Source of the DNA: Uranotaenia lowii | Lineage: Eukaryota; Arthropoda; Insecta; Diptera; Culicidae | DNA length: 64,000 nt | Assembly (NCBI RefSeq): GCF_029784155.1 | Contig: NC_073692.1 | Span: 436,581,228 to 436,645,227, forward strand | Direction of reading: 5' to 3' | Part shown: in pieces, positions 51,002 through 63,894 of the stretch | Layout: each line of letters begins with the position of its first letter | How positions within the stretch are numbered: the first letter of the stretch is position 1 | Notes under the pieces: model-generated | Seen by the model: only the letters and a program-made list of their open reading frames with translations | Database searches by the model: none | What the model was told of the DNA's origin: nothing | Made by a program: the position numbers and the translations under genes

Positions 51002-52437
51002 AAGGACGCCTCACCACTCTGATCGTTGATGAATTTGCTTTTTTGGGCTGTCATTGGGTCAGGGTTTGCTTCAGTTTTCGACTAAAACGCATTTTTCTTT
51101 CGAAGCTCGCCCTGATGTCTATCAGCTGGGTATAGGTTTTCCAAAGGGACAAATTGCGGTCCCACAGAGTACATGGCGCATAAAGTTGTGGTTTGTTTAA
51201 GGGATTGAATGTTTGACCCACCAGTGGCTGATAGGTCTTTCGACCCGAGTCGGTACGGGAAGTCTCGATCGCACATTCAAATACTTTTCAAGCTTAACTC
51301 ATCAACAATAATTGCAGCACAACCGAGGGGTCTGTTACCACTGGCTTGGGACTAGGACTCATCTCACTCCCCTTCAACTGTTCGAAACAAATAAAGAATC
51401 CTGAAAAGTTACCTAAATTACCTATTCATGATTCCAAATTTGCCGAGCACATCAGCCGCTGACTTATATCATATTTCCAAACCAAGTCAGATGGATGGAA
51501 CAACTCTTCAGCAGACTACCCATTTTTTTTTTCGCTCAACTTATACACAAACGATTTCACTCCCGCACCTGCATCAATTTCACCGTATTTGATTAAAAGA
51601 ATCTTTAAAAGATATTGAATTTTCATTTAAATTTTTAGAAATAATTTACAACCGAAAAAACACGTCTTGACAATTCAGCAAACGCCTACTCTTTTTTCAT
51701 TAAAAATCATTAATTGGAATGTTTGTTTTAAATAAACACAAATAAAGTTCGATCTAAGTTTATCGCTCACCGAATGATGGGATACGATTTTCATTTCCAA
51801 TCGAAAAACGACCTCTATTGGGTGGCAAAGATTCTCACCTCGTCTTTGCTCGAATCAACCCACTTTCCGTGTGTGTTCGGGTTCCAAATGCTGTGAACTT
51901 TTCTATTCCTTGTCATTTGGAAGATGATGTCATTCCCAAAATCACACTCATCGTTCGATCAGAATATTCGATGCCACTAAGTAGGAAGCCAGCCACAAGT
52001 CATCATCGCCGGGAACGGAAACGGAGATAGATGAAAGAATAATGAGACCGGTGTGGATTGCGATCGAGCGGAAAAATACACTGAAATGGATCCCAGCCTT
52101 CCCGTAGTTGACTAACGGTTTGGTTCGTCGATTCTTGGCAATGCATTTTCCAGATGAAGGTGGTGGCATTAAAGATTGTCTCACAAGAGGAGCCAACGTG
52201 CGTAAAAATTGATGCTTTCATGAATTTTTTTTTGTTTTGAAATATTTACTGATTTAATAAATTTATACAGTAGATATTGTAAATAAAAAGTAAAGAGAGA
52301 GTGAGAAATTCCTTATCCGAACTTTTATACTAAAAAAATTGTTATTTCTTTCAATATTCAAAAGACACGTATTGAAACTTTGATGAAATATTAATAGAAA
52401 CTTTTTGTAATGGTCTAAGCTATTTTGAAATAAGCAG
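51002..52437. other. single-copy sequence between the arms
   Basis: This part has no counterpart on the left side of the gap. A 70-codon frame at 51818-52030, ending in a basic RRERKRR, lacks a recognisable domain. If the two arms are allelic contigs, this stretch is simply the continuation that the left contig lacks, and it may hold upstream exons of the candidate gene that starts at 52438. Confidence 0.5.
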
Positions 52438-55048
52438 ATTCAATGGTTCCATCTGATCGCCCGCAATTAAACCAGTATTCAAATGATATATTAACCCGAA
52501 ACTTGACTTTCTTCGAGCGATTCAACTGGACAAGTAGGTACATACGTTTGAAGTTAACTTAACTAACGTAGGCATATACAAATTCGAGTTTTTTCTTCTA
52601 TCATGCATAGAACGTAACTCATCCGAAGGATACGTCTCATAATGAGCAAAAACCCTAGAATAAACTGGTGGTTCGTTATCATCAACAATTGAACATCCGA
52701 ATAAGGCAAACCGATTCCACCATTTGAAAAAAAAAAAAAGAAGTCAGCATTCGAAAACAGAGCTGTGCAAAATAATGTCTTCATTTCCGAAATTGGTTTA
52801 TTTTGGTTTTAAATGTTAATGTTAAAGTCATTTTTACCTACCTTGGAGCTCTGAAAAGTTTTGAAATGTAAGATAAAGTTGGTCAACACAAAACATTCAG
52901 CAGAGGCTAAAGTGAAATTATTCGATTCTTGCAGCTTACTTTCAAATTTGTAACCTGTTTTTATCTTATGTGCGACCATTTGGAATAAAAAATGAATCGA
53001 AATTAATTTTTGCCCTGTTTTTTTGTCAAAAAATACCAGATGGCTCCGAAAGAATCGCGCAGCTGGACAAAGGTTTATGATTCAGGTGGATGTGAGTAGT
53101 CAACCAAGCTAAGCTAAGCTAAGCTAAATACAAGATGGCTCCGAAAGAAAATTTGTACAATAAACTCTCTGGAGCCACCTGGTATTAATTGACAATTTAA
53201 GGGGCAAACATTTATTTCCATCCATTTTTTTTCAAATGCTCATAAGATTATCTTGTTATACACATTTACGGATGTCTTGCAATACTTTTAAGTATTCATT
53301 GTTGATAAATGTTCCTAAATCCTTCATCCGATTCGAGTCACTACATTATGCTCGGTACTGTAACAAGGACTACCGGAAAACTTTTCCTCAATATCATCTC
53401 ATTTGCAAGGCGAACGAGGAGAGTTATGAAGAAGGTTATAAAAAAAGTGATTGCCACAGAAAGTTGCAAATGTGCCGTCCCGTGAAGTTACCATTTGAAA
53501 AGGTAAACGAGTATGTTGATGTTATTGTACCTAGGTAAGCAATTTCTAGCTGCGCACTTCAAAGCCCGACTGACTTCACATTTTCTTCTGTGGAATGATA
53601 AAACTTGGCGTGGCTAGGTACAAGTGGTCGTTGGCATCCCCATTTGCGACGGTTGTTTTTTTTTTCTTCCAACATATTGGGTAGGATAGACCATTTCAAC
53701 CTCATCTTTTAGCTAAAAAAATACTGAAAGAAATCCCATCCTATCTTTTTGTAGAGTTTAGAAGAATGTTGCTGACACGTTGTGTTTAGAAAAAAACATC
53801 GAAGACATTTCCTTTAATCTGTAAACAGTAATAATAATTTTCAACAAATTTAAAGCCCGAGCGCCTTTCCAACGAAATTCGAAACCTATGCTCAGCAATC
53901 AGCATTACTCTGAAGAAAATACCTTTTAGACTAGACTAGCAATAGGAAATGCATTTGAGTGCCAAAATCATAAGCCTGAAATATGAGCACCAATTGGAAA
54001 AAAAGTCAGCATATATGTTTTCAGTTTGAATGTTGGGACTTCTTCAAATAGATAAAATAAGGTAAATTCACAAAAGCTGGTTACTTTTTCAACATACTCT
54101 CACCAAAATCTCAATTAGACCGCTGCATAAATTCACCTTTCAAGAATACGAATAAGACCATAATGGAGTCACCAGCTAGCGCTTGGATTCTTTTCCTCTA
54201 GAGATGGTTATGATTTTGAGTCTGTAATATATGCAGATGATGATGATGATGATGATGATGAGATGGCTGGATCATTATAAACAGTTGAAGATTGTGTGTT
54301 ATGGTAACGATAATGATTCTAGAATTGCTTGCAATGGAGGTTATGGTTTTACTTGGCCGAAATTTTCACCTTTCATCATTAAGTTAAAATGAATAAGAAA
54401 ATTTAAAAATTAATTATAACAATAACAATTAATTTGAAGAATAATCTACCTACTTTGAAATACAAGATTTAAGTAAAAGATTCAAATATTCGTTAGAGAT
54501 TAACTGTCAATGCTCTTCGAGGAAACCGCTAAAGTTGCCTTGTTAAATTGTCGTTCACCATCCCGAAGCACGAAACCTTACTCCTGTAATTTCCAGAATT
54601 CCACCTAGTTAGCGAACAATCTGTGAACTAGCCTCTAATTGCATTCCCTCCGATCAATGAGCCGGATGGTAGTGAAATAATTTCACGTTCCGCCAAATTC
54701 TTGACACCACTTTTCCTTCGTCCAGTTGTTCCGTTTCCGACCCATTTGAACAATGAGAACTTCCAAAAGCCATCTAAGAGTGGATATGGGGATGGGAAGA
54801 GAATTTCAGGTGTGCAAAAAACGTAATTAGAAATCGAAACTCTATTGATTCTTTCTCCGGTTGGGGGGACTATCATCGGCCGGTTCGAGATAGAGCCCTC
54901 CCCTATCATTATGAATGTACCTACTAGGTGCAAAGTTTGCTCCTCGAGACGTTTGCCTTCGTGCTCAACGGGCGATAAGATTGGTACCATCAGGGTGGTT
55001 GTGAGGATTGTTTTCCTTTTTGCTATAATAGGTGGATTTTTAGACTGA
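52438..55048 (+). CDS. candidate three-exon gene for a cysteine-rich protein
   Basis: Exon 1 (52438-52537) follows AAATAAGCAG, contains ATG at 52443 and RNLTFFERFNWTS, and ends in phase 2 before GTACAT. Exon 2 (53247-53534) follows a T-rich tract and CATAAG, begins with one base, and ends in phase 2 before GTAAGC. Exon 3 (54928-55048) follows CCTACTAG, begins with one base, and stops at 55046-55048. The three junctions agree in phase. Exon 2 reads HYARYCNKDYRKTFPQYH, then SDCHRKLQMCRPVKLPF and VNEYVDVIVP, with six Cys; exon 3 adds CKVCSS. The Cys-rich end after a hydrophobic strand recalls secreted cystine-knot ligands, but I recognise no family and see no signal peptide, which could lie in an upstream exon. 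Confidence 0.4.
54628..54990 (-). other. 120-codon frame antisense to exon 3, identical in both arms
   Basis: The frame and its mirror at 47966-48328 have identical translations and I found no base difference over about 360 bp. It overlaps exon 3 of the candidate gene on the other strand. No domain is recognised. Because this part of the arms is nearly identical everywhere, the identity is weak evidence of coding. Confidence 0.2.
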
Positions 55049-55812
55049 ATAAGACAAGTATATTTTAATTAATTATTCGATCCTGTAACATAAATAGAGG
55101 TGGACTTAGAAATAAGATAATTCCACCACCTTAAAAACATCCACCCTAACAGGAAAACACAGACTGTTTCTTCCCTACTATATACTCGCTTAAACAATGA
55201 AAACGATTTTTCGGCACAGCTCGTCGAAAAAAAAAACTACTGAGCTCGAAAATCTCGATTGAACAGGTCGATTTTCCAATATCCACGCCAGGCATGAAGC
55301 ATCAGCAATTGGGCGCAAACAACACGGATCAACGCGCCGAATTAATTGGATTCGAGCACTTGATTTTTAATTTTCCAATGCTTTCTGTACTTTTTTTTGT
55401 TCCTTCGAACGTCCCTATCTTGTCCAGGTGAGTCTGAGGAAAATGTGGATTGAGACCATCTTTTGGAATGCCGTTCGGCATAGTTTCGTTGAAACTTTTC
55501 AATTCTAATATTTAATTAAATTTTAATTCCCCATTGCGTTGCCTGCTTTTGTTTTTCGAAGACAATTACCGAGTTGCTTAAATAGACAATAATCAAAACA
55601 GTTGTAAATTGATTACGTTACCTTAATTGAAATATTTGCAGCTGTGTAGTTTTGCTTAAGCAACTTTTCTGGATTTAATTAACTTGCGCAGGAAAATAAC
55701 AGAAAAAATAGCCTTTTTAGTCTTGTCACCAACTTCTTCTCTTAGTTTTTATTTTGAGATAAGGCCTTCAGAATCCTCGACATAATGTATTTTAGGCTAC
55801 TCTGATGAGCAC

Positions 55813-56286
55813 TAGGGTGTCCCAAAATTGCATAATTTCTGGAAATCTGGGGGCTCAACCTCCAAATGGTAGATAAGGATGTGGAGAACCAACATTTGTA
55901 TGGGGCCAACTAAAAAAAATTACGCTAGGTACACATTTTGGTCAGTTAAATGCCAAATTTGGCCCAAAACATTTTTTTTCTTAAAAATAGCTTGCTTATT
56001 TTCAATTTTGATACAAATTTGGTTCATTTTTCATTTTTAACATGTAGTATTTAACCTAAACAAAATTTAAAAAATATAAAATATAGAAATTTTGTGGAAA
56101 TTTTTGGACCCAGAATTTATTTAAAATCAAAAATGGACTTTTTTCAAAGATCGCCCTTGCGGAACCTCTAAACATGTTTTTTTTTTTAGTCGGCCCCATG
56201 CAAAAGTTTGTTCTCCACATCCTTATCTACCATTTGGAGGTTGAGCTCCCAGATTTCCAGAAACTATGCAATTTTAAGGCACCCTA
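55813..56286. mobile_element. right-arm copy of the 474-bp TAGGGTG element
   Basis: Mirror of 46671-47144, same length and ends, so it was inserted before the arms separated. Confidence 0.75.
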
Positions 56287-56693
56287 ATGAGCATTTGTTG
56301 ATAGCACTGTTTAAAATCTAGAAAAGAAAACAATTCTGGACTGAACTGAAATGAAGAGAAGAGTGGCCAGGGTGGCCAATGGGTTTACATTTTCAAATTT
56401 CCGTTTTTCCCTTTGAAAGATTTTATGTTTTTCACGGTTTTAGAATACACTGTTTAATACGTTTTACAAGATTTATTGACCGAACAAATATACATTTTAT
56501 AATATTTGTAAGTGAAGTGTGTGAAACTGAAAATTTTCAGTGTATCAATTTTGTAATTCGAATTCATCACAACTGCAAAAATTGCGGTGAGACTTGTTGG
56601 ATTTCGTACCGATAAAGAAATATTAAAATGTTGTATTATAAAAGGGTAAAAAAATTAATTCCGGTATACCATTTGTTGAACGAAAATTGTCAC

Positions 56694-56887
56694 ATTTTTT
56701 TTTATTCGATTATAGTAGTTTTAACATTTGTATGTCATTCGCGACTTATATCAACGATGCAGTAGGCAGACAGTAATTGAAAAACTTATCCGGTACAACT
56801 GTGATCGATGTTTACTCTTGGTCTCGATCTCACGGACATCGGCTGAGGAAGCTACTGGCTTGCCAACTGAGCTATATCTCAAGCCCT
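56694..56887 (-). mobile_element. right-arm copy of the tRNA-derived SINE
   Basis: Mirror of 46070-46263 with the same A and B boxes on the minus strand and the same flanking duplication. Confidence 0.8.
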
Positions 56888-57085
56888 AACATTGTCACCT
56901 TGGTTTTATTCTTTGATAACAACTTAATCCAACTTTGACAACTGGTTTTTCGGAAACTTCTTTATTTTAATAATTTTAAAAACCATTTTAAAACCATATA
57001 ATTATATCGCGTGATACATCTAAGTTGATGTTCTGGATCTCAAATTCTTTGGAATATTTTAAATTTCGTCCAACTAATCAGAACC

Positions 57086-57783
57086 GAAACTTCCATTTGA
57101 CAATAAAAAAAAATTTGGGGTTCAAAGGTTTTTAAAATTATTGCGAGAAAAATATATTTTCCGAGACATTTAAGGTTAGATTTTTTCGTGAAAATAATTA
57201 AACAATGTCTGAAATGCAAATCATTTGTCATTTTGATATGCGATACCTTAATTTTTATGAATTCCAGGAAAAATCATGTTAGATTTGTTAGAATTGGACG
57301 CAAAAATAGATATTTATTGTCATTATTTCCTCCATAACTTTAAAAGGAACAAAAAGCCCAATATGATGTCTTAAAATGAAAGTTGCAATAAAAAGGGCTG
57401 GAAAATAATGTATTTTGCCGAATATTTGATGATACAAAACTTCCATTTGACAATAAAAAAATTTTGGGGTTCAAAGGTTTTTAAAATTATTGCGAGAAAA
57501 ATATATTTTCCGAGGCATTTAAGGTTAGATTTTTTCGTGAAAATAATTAAACAATGTCTGAAATGCAAATCATTTGTCATTTTGATATGCGATACCATTA
57601 TTTTTATGAATTCTACGAAAAATCATGTAAGATTTGTTAGAATTGGACGCAAAAATAGATATTTATTGTCATTATTTCCTCCATAAGTTTAAAAGGAACA
57701 AAAAGCCCAATATAATGTCTTAAAATGAAAGTTGCAATCAAAAGGGCTGGAAAATAATGTATTTTGCCGAATATTTGATGATA
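57086..57783. repeat. right-arm copy of the 348-bp tandem duplication
   Basis: The two units meet at about 57434 and mirror 45174-45869. Confidence 0.8.
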
Positions 57784-60777
57784 CCGGTGATCCTTTTTAT
57801 TAGATTTCTCATGTAGAAGTTTACTATATGTTAATTCAGAACCTGATAAAATTTCAATTTATTTGATTTTAATAACAAAGTTATAAAGTTTAAAATGTAC
57901 ATTTGAAAAGGGGTTCATCAATCTCAAAAATCTCATATAATAAAATCGATAAAAATTGCCAGAATGAATCAAATTTGAAATCATTATGCTCAGAGAAATA
58001 AACAATGCATATTTCGTGCTGTTATGGTATTTTACTTTTCAACTCGGACTTTAAAAGTTGAACTCAAATTCTAAAATACAAACGGTATTGAAATTCTGAA
58101 CCATAAATGTCGATATTAGTTTTAAAATTCTAATTCTGAGACTTAAACTTAGAAATTTAGATTATTTTGAATTGCTTAAATAGCATTCCTACTGTTCTGA
58201 TTTTTTTTACTCTGAATATAGATATATGATTTTCAAATGTTATTTGAATAATTATTTCTGAAATCAGAGTACTGTATACTGGTCACTGAATTATGGATAT
58301 AGATTACTAGTTAATAGTTTCTTAATTTTGGTTTCATTTCTGTTCTAAAATGAGTATGTTTAATCCAGATAATGAGTCTCAAATCTCAAGCTTTGTTATA
58401 TTTTTACATTTTGAAATTCAATTTTGAGCCCGATTACAAAACTTGAAATCTCAAACTTATACCAGAACCTTTTTAAAAATTCATCTGCATTTTCAATCCA
58501 ACTTTTGAATGCATGATTACAGTCTTAACACAGAGAACTTAATTCGAGCTACTTAATTCTGAGTTCAGAATCTATATTTTAAATATCATACTGAGCCTGA
58601 ATTCTTAATCAAATTTTTCTATATCAATTTTGAATCCAAAATTTGGATTCTGAAATTAGAATTTAGAACAACTCTGACATTAATTTCTAGAATGGAAACA
58701 CGCTTAAATTTTTCCCATTTCGTATTTTCATCATAGAAATACAATTAACGTCTATGTCAAATTCTCAATAAAAGTTTACTCGTGATTAACTTCAACCTTC
58801 TCTATACGTAGGATTTAAAGTTGCGTTCTAAGATGAATAGAATCGCTTGAAGCTGCGCACTCTCTTCCAACTTTGACAAGCTGCAATTTCTTCCTCGGTT
58901 GATATTTTTTCATGAAATTTCCACACAATTTAGTTCAATCATCCAATTAACGCTCTACAAAATTTGAAATCTTTTCAATGACTGGAAACAAAGATACAGC
59001 TTTTCCCGTAAATAATGGAAATTGGGAATCGCTTTACTAAATTTGCTGTATCCTTGGGAATTTTCATTGAAAAATCTTGAAATTTGGTACAAAGATGTAA
59101 AAATGTTTGATCTAGTACCTGGCCAAGTTTCGTCAAAATCAATTAACGCAATCAAAAATGATGCCGAATAGAAATTCAGATTCATTACTATTATTATTTC
59201 ATTCTTTTTTGGACGGATGTTCGTTATCAATGTTTTCTTGGTTTTTTTCTTTCAAAAAATGAAATTCAGAATTGATATTCCACCATAGAATTCAGAATAA
59301 GAATTCAGAACTTAAAAAAAATCGTAAGTTTAAAACAGAAATCGGATTAATTCAGGTTTCAGAACTAAGAATAAGAGTTTATAGGACATGTTTCAATAAG
59401 CAAATTCAGGATTATGATTGAGAACCAGAACTATATTTCGGATCGGTATCAGCATCTAGAACCATAACTAAGAAAAAGATTGGAACATGGAACTTGAATT
59501 TGAAATAAGAATTCAGTAGGTAGCAAGATAATAATTCAGAAAATGTTAACGGCAAAAAAGCTCAGACAGAGCAAAAGGAATTGGAATTTAGAATTACAAT
59601 CAATTTGAAAATAGATTTAACCATCATAATATGCAATCAATTTAAAAACGGAAAAGGTTAGTCAAAAGTTCAAAATAAATATTTTTAAAACGGCCATCAC
59701 ATTTTTATAATATGATTTGATCGAGAATTGCCTCAAAGATTTTTCGGAAACTGATCCAAACGTATTCATTTTGGGAACAAGATCCTGTTAATCGTTCGTA
59801 TGATGAATCACACTCCCCGATACGTGGTTTACAAGCCGGTCAAAAACCATGGGCAACAACGATGTGACCACATTTCACGCCTCAATCGGCAGCGTTAAAA
59901 AACACAGTGTCGAAATTAATTGATTTATTCTCCTGTCGTTCGGGATTCCTGACATTCCGTGTCCCTACAGTCTACAAAACAGCTCCAAACGACCAACCCG
60001 AGCCACGGTTGTCAAATGTTGGTTTATTTTATTTTTGCATCCTATACGCCCACATTTATGCTGTATCAAAGCTAGGAGAGAGCAAAAAAAATTCAAAAAC
60101 CAATAAATTAAAAGCGGAGAAACGATTTTGTCAATTTGTCGCGGAAAAAAATGTATCTCTTGCCAATGATGGAATGGTCATCAGATTCTGTCAATGGAGA
60201 TTGGATAGGGATCTAGCGTAAAAAAGCCATAAAATCGCGTCACGCTTTTCTGCATTTTTGCTGGCTTTTTGATACGCGCGGATCGCATCAGTTTTGCATC
60301 AATTTCAACGATAATGACATCCAATCAATAAAAATAAAGGTGTAATGTGGTGAAATGAGAGCTCTTTTATAATCGATCCCGAAATGCCCTGTAGGGTTTT
60401 GCGGGGATAAACCAACACACGAATACCCACTGCCACGTGGCTTTCAAGCGAGGCCATGGGCGTCGAATGGAAAAAAAAACTTCTCTAGCGTAACGTACCT
60501 ATCTATGTATTATACAATACCAATATATACTCGAACAACTATTGAGTTAAGTTTAACAAATTTTGAACACAAATTAGTTTTAAGTAAGATGACGAAATTA
60601 TTCATTAGATTAAAAGAACCTCACACTCTAAAAGGGGAGGGGGGTGGGGAGTCTCATGCAAAATCTATGTACGACACACCTCGAGCAATTTTCAAGTGTT
60701 TTTTTATGAAATTAGAAATCCCAAAATATCCGTAGTATGTGAATAAAGGTATTGATGTGTGTAACTGCAGAATTTAA

Positions 60778-61385
60778 CCTTCCCATGCCGTTCGGGTCAA
60801 TATGACCCGAAGCGCACTTTTAAAATCTCTTTATCATCATTCCAATATACTGAAGAACTTGGAATTTTGACAGACCAAGTATGTTCTATGAAAATAATGA
60901 TCAAATTAACGCCCAAAAATTGAAATTCGATATATTAGAAAATCGGTTCATTGGGAAATGAAATACAGCTAAGCAAAGCAAAAATTGGATATCGTTTTTT
61001 TAAAGAGGGATTTTTTTCTACCGGAAGATCTGAGATAGCGGTCAAAACTTTCATTGGACCCCAACATATCTATACACTGTCGGATAGATGGATTCTTGAC
61101 GATTTCAAACATCAATGAAACACTTAAATACAGAAAAGCTGTCAAAAGCTATAAGCATTTTAAAAATAAAATTGATTTTTCGGACTTTTTACTTTCTGAA
61201 CCAGTTTCTGATAACTTGGTAATACATATCGACTTTATTTTAAAAATTTTGAGTAATAAGAACAAATTACCTACACAATGAATATAATATCATCAAAATC
61301 GGTTAACATTTACAGCCAGGAGAATGAAATCAAACTACAACTCAAATTTCCCCGAAACGAATATTTTGCGAACGGCATGGGAAGG
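60778..61385. mobile_element. 608-bp TTAA-target element, right arm only
   Basis: The perfect 17-bp inverted ends CCTTCCCATGCCGTTCG are flanked by TTAA at 60774-60777 and 61386-61389. A GGGTCAATATGACCC palindrome lies next to the left end. The flanks (CTGCAGAATTTAA and TTAAGATGATAAGG) show this is the same TTAA that holds an unrelated 234-bp element in the left arm. The ends are piggyBac-like. A 75-codon frame at 61054-61281 is unassigned. Confidence 0.8.
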
Positions 61386-63473
61386 TTAAGATGATAAGGC
61401 TTTCCGTCTTTAAAGGGTTGTGGTAACGAAACGTCTTGAAGAATCTTATTCGCGATTCCCGAACGACATAATACTTTTTCATTTGACATCCCTACTTCTA
61501 AAATGGAAAATTCTGTGATCTACGAAGTTAAATACAGTTGAAATATCTTAAGAGACCACCGTCTACAAGATTTACATGCTTCACAAATCTTTGTCAGAAG
61601 GATTCTGTTGATATGACACTACTGTTTATATTAACTCCACGGTATTATTCATGGAAGAAGCGAAGCGAAGAAAGAAAGGACAGGTGCCAGAACAGCTTGA
61701 CATTAATATGTACCTTTGGATTTGTGGTAGAACAAAGTCTACCGGGTTAGCCAGTATTTTACTAATTTCAACGACTAGATTTTTATGATAGAAACGTGAA
61801 TAAGGTATAAACCTATTTTTTAAGCTCTATGAAGTTGTTTGATATTTACGTAAAATGTTTCCTACCGGCGCTCGTGCTTTGGAAATCCACTCCATCTGTC
61901 ACCTGATGGCACTGAAATGGTGGCACCGATCCAATCCTCATTAAATTGGCGCTATGGTTAGACTTCCTCTCCACTTCTCTCATACCTGCATAGGTGGTAG
62001 CCACACAGCCTCTTTCTGGATAGTCCTCCTGTCCTGATCCAAAGGGACATTGAAGGGAAGTTAAACCCAGCACCGATAATGGGCAGAGTTGGTAGGAGGG
62101 AAGCAAATAACGATTTCAACCGGTCATCAATTTTAACGGTAAAACAATTTGTCAGATTATCCCCTCCATGTGGCCCCTTTATTTTATTTTTTTTACTTTT
62201 GAAACTCGGTGAGTGCATAATTTAAGTCGATTTGAGCATATCATCAATGAAAATTGCGTGCGTGTGCTTGTCCCCGCACATCCTTTTTTGTCGATACGAT
62301 TAAACTGCAATAATGGTTTTAGCAATTAATGAGCGGTATTCAACGAGTATCCATTCAATCTATAAAAACAATCGTTCGTATTGTTAGACAATCTGTCAGC
62401 TGGTAAAAACTGTATCATAATCCAAATCAATAGTGCAGAAGGTTTAAGTTCACTAGAAGCTAAATATTTTCTGAATTTGATCAAAGAAAAATCTAAATTG
62501 TAAAAATGAATAAAGAATAGACCAGAAATAATAATAATATTTAAACGCTAAATCCGGAATTGATACTATTTCATTAAACATAGTTTAGATTAATTAGATT
62601 TAATCAGTTTCAATGAAAATCTGTCAGATCTCTATCACTAACCACAAAAAAAATTGTCTTAAACACACTAAACACAAATATCGATAGCAGGATATTGCAA
62701 ATACTTAACACATTGCGTCTCAAATACGATATACCCATTTCGTTTTTTCTCTCGCCATGAATGTTCTCCACTCAGAGGCAAAACTCAAACGTTACAAATT
62801 AAATCATGAAAATAGATTTTACAAAATTTTATACAAGATTCTCGGTGAGAATAATGATTTTTTTTAACGATGTCTTCGCGACCTTTAATGTGTTCAGGAC
62901 CCGATTGTAGAAAAAAAAATCCATTGGTTTTGAAAACTGATCATATTATTTGTTCAGATTAGTTTGATTCAAACGAACACACAGTTAGCCTCAAAATTCG
63001 CCGTACATCCAAGCGCTGGGTGCGTGCGTTTCAACTTTGCACTTTCATAGCTTTTTACTGGAATGGTAATAGTAAGAAAATTTACTATTAGAGTAACTAT
63101 CTCACTATTATCTGACGTCATTTTACGTCTTTTGAATTTAGAATGCTTGAGGTATATCACTTCTACGAAAATTTGACTGGTTTGGATTTCTTTCATTCAA
63201 ATTATTATATCTCACATGTTACTCAGCGCAATTCGCTAATATTACACTAAATGATAAAAAAAAAATTAAAATTAAATTGATGAACGATCGTATACCACAT
63301 TTTCCGATTTCTCTTTCAAAGGATATTTCAGAACTGATAATAGAGATTTTAAAATTTTCGATGGAAGACTGAACTTCCCCGCGTAACTCTTATTTTCCTG
63401 CGATTTTTTTTTAATTTCACACACGATTTCATTTCGTTTCAAAAACCTTTCAGTGAAAATTCAGCTGAATACA

Positions 63474-63850
63474 TTGAGTAATATGCTAGATACTGCATTG
63501 AAAGAAGTCCAAAACAAACAAATTTTCTAAAAAATGTATCTTAGTCTCAAAATTTTAAGAGACGTCTTATATCGGCAGATAGTGAGATAATTGAGTAATA
63601 TGCTAGATACTGCATTGAAAGAAGTCCAAAACAAACAAATTTTCTAAAAAATGTATCTAAGTCTCAAAATTTTAAGAGACGTCTTATATCGGCAGATAGT
63701 GAGATAATTATCCTATCTATCAGGTATCAGAATGGGGGTAGGCTTAATAGCGGCACGTTATCCAAACATACGGGAAAATTGTGCCTAAAAGTCTCAAAAT
63801 TTTAAGAGACGTCTTATATCGGCAGATAGTGAGATAATTATCCTATCTAT
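63474..63850. repeat. tandem expansion present only in the right arm
   Basis: A 117-bp unit starting TTGAGTAATATGCTAGATAC occurs at 63474 and 63591. Its 60-bp end, starting GTCTCAAAATTTTAAGAGAC, recurs at 63661-63720 and 63791-63850. The last two copies are separated by 70 bp of unrelated sequence (63721-63790). The left arm has one copy (about 38502-38635). Confidence 0.85.
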
Positions 63851-63894
63851 AATAGAAAGTAAGGAGAAAAAATATCAATGAAATTAAAAGTTTT

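Noticed and set aside
50386..51135. Open frames of 179-222 codons across 50502-51001
   Set aside because: They consist almost wholly of unknown residues from the 500-N gap.
59907..60221. 104-codon frame in the right arm
   Set aside because: In the left arm (42736-43049) it is split by a one-base change in an A run; no domain.
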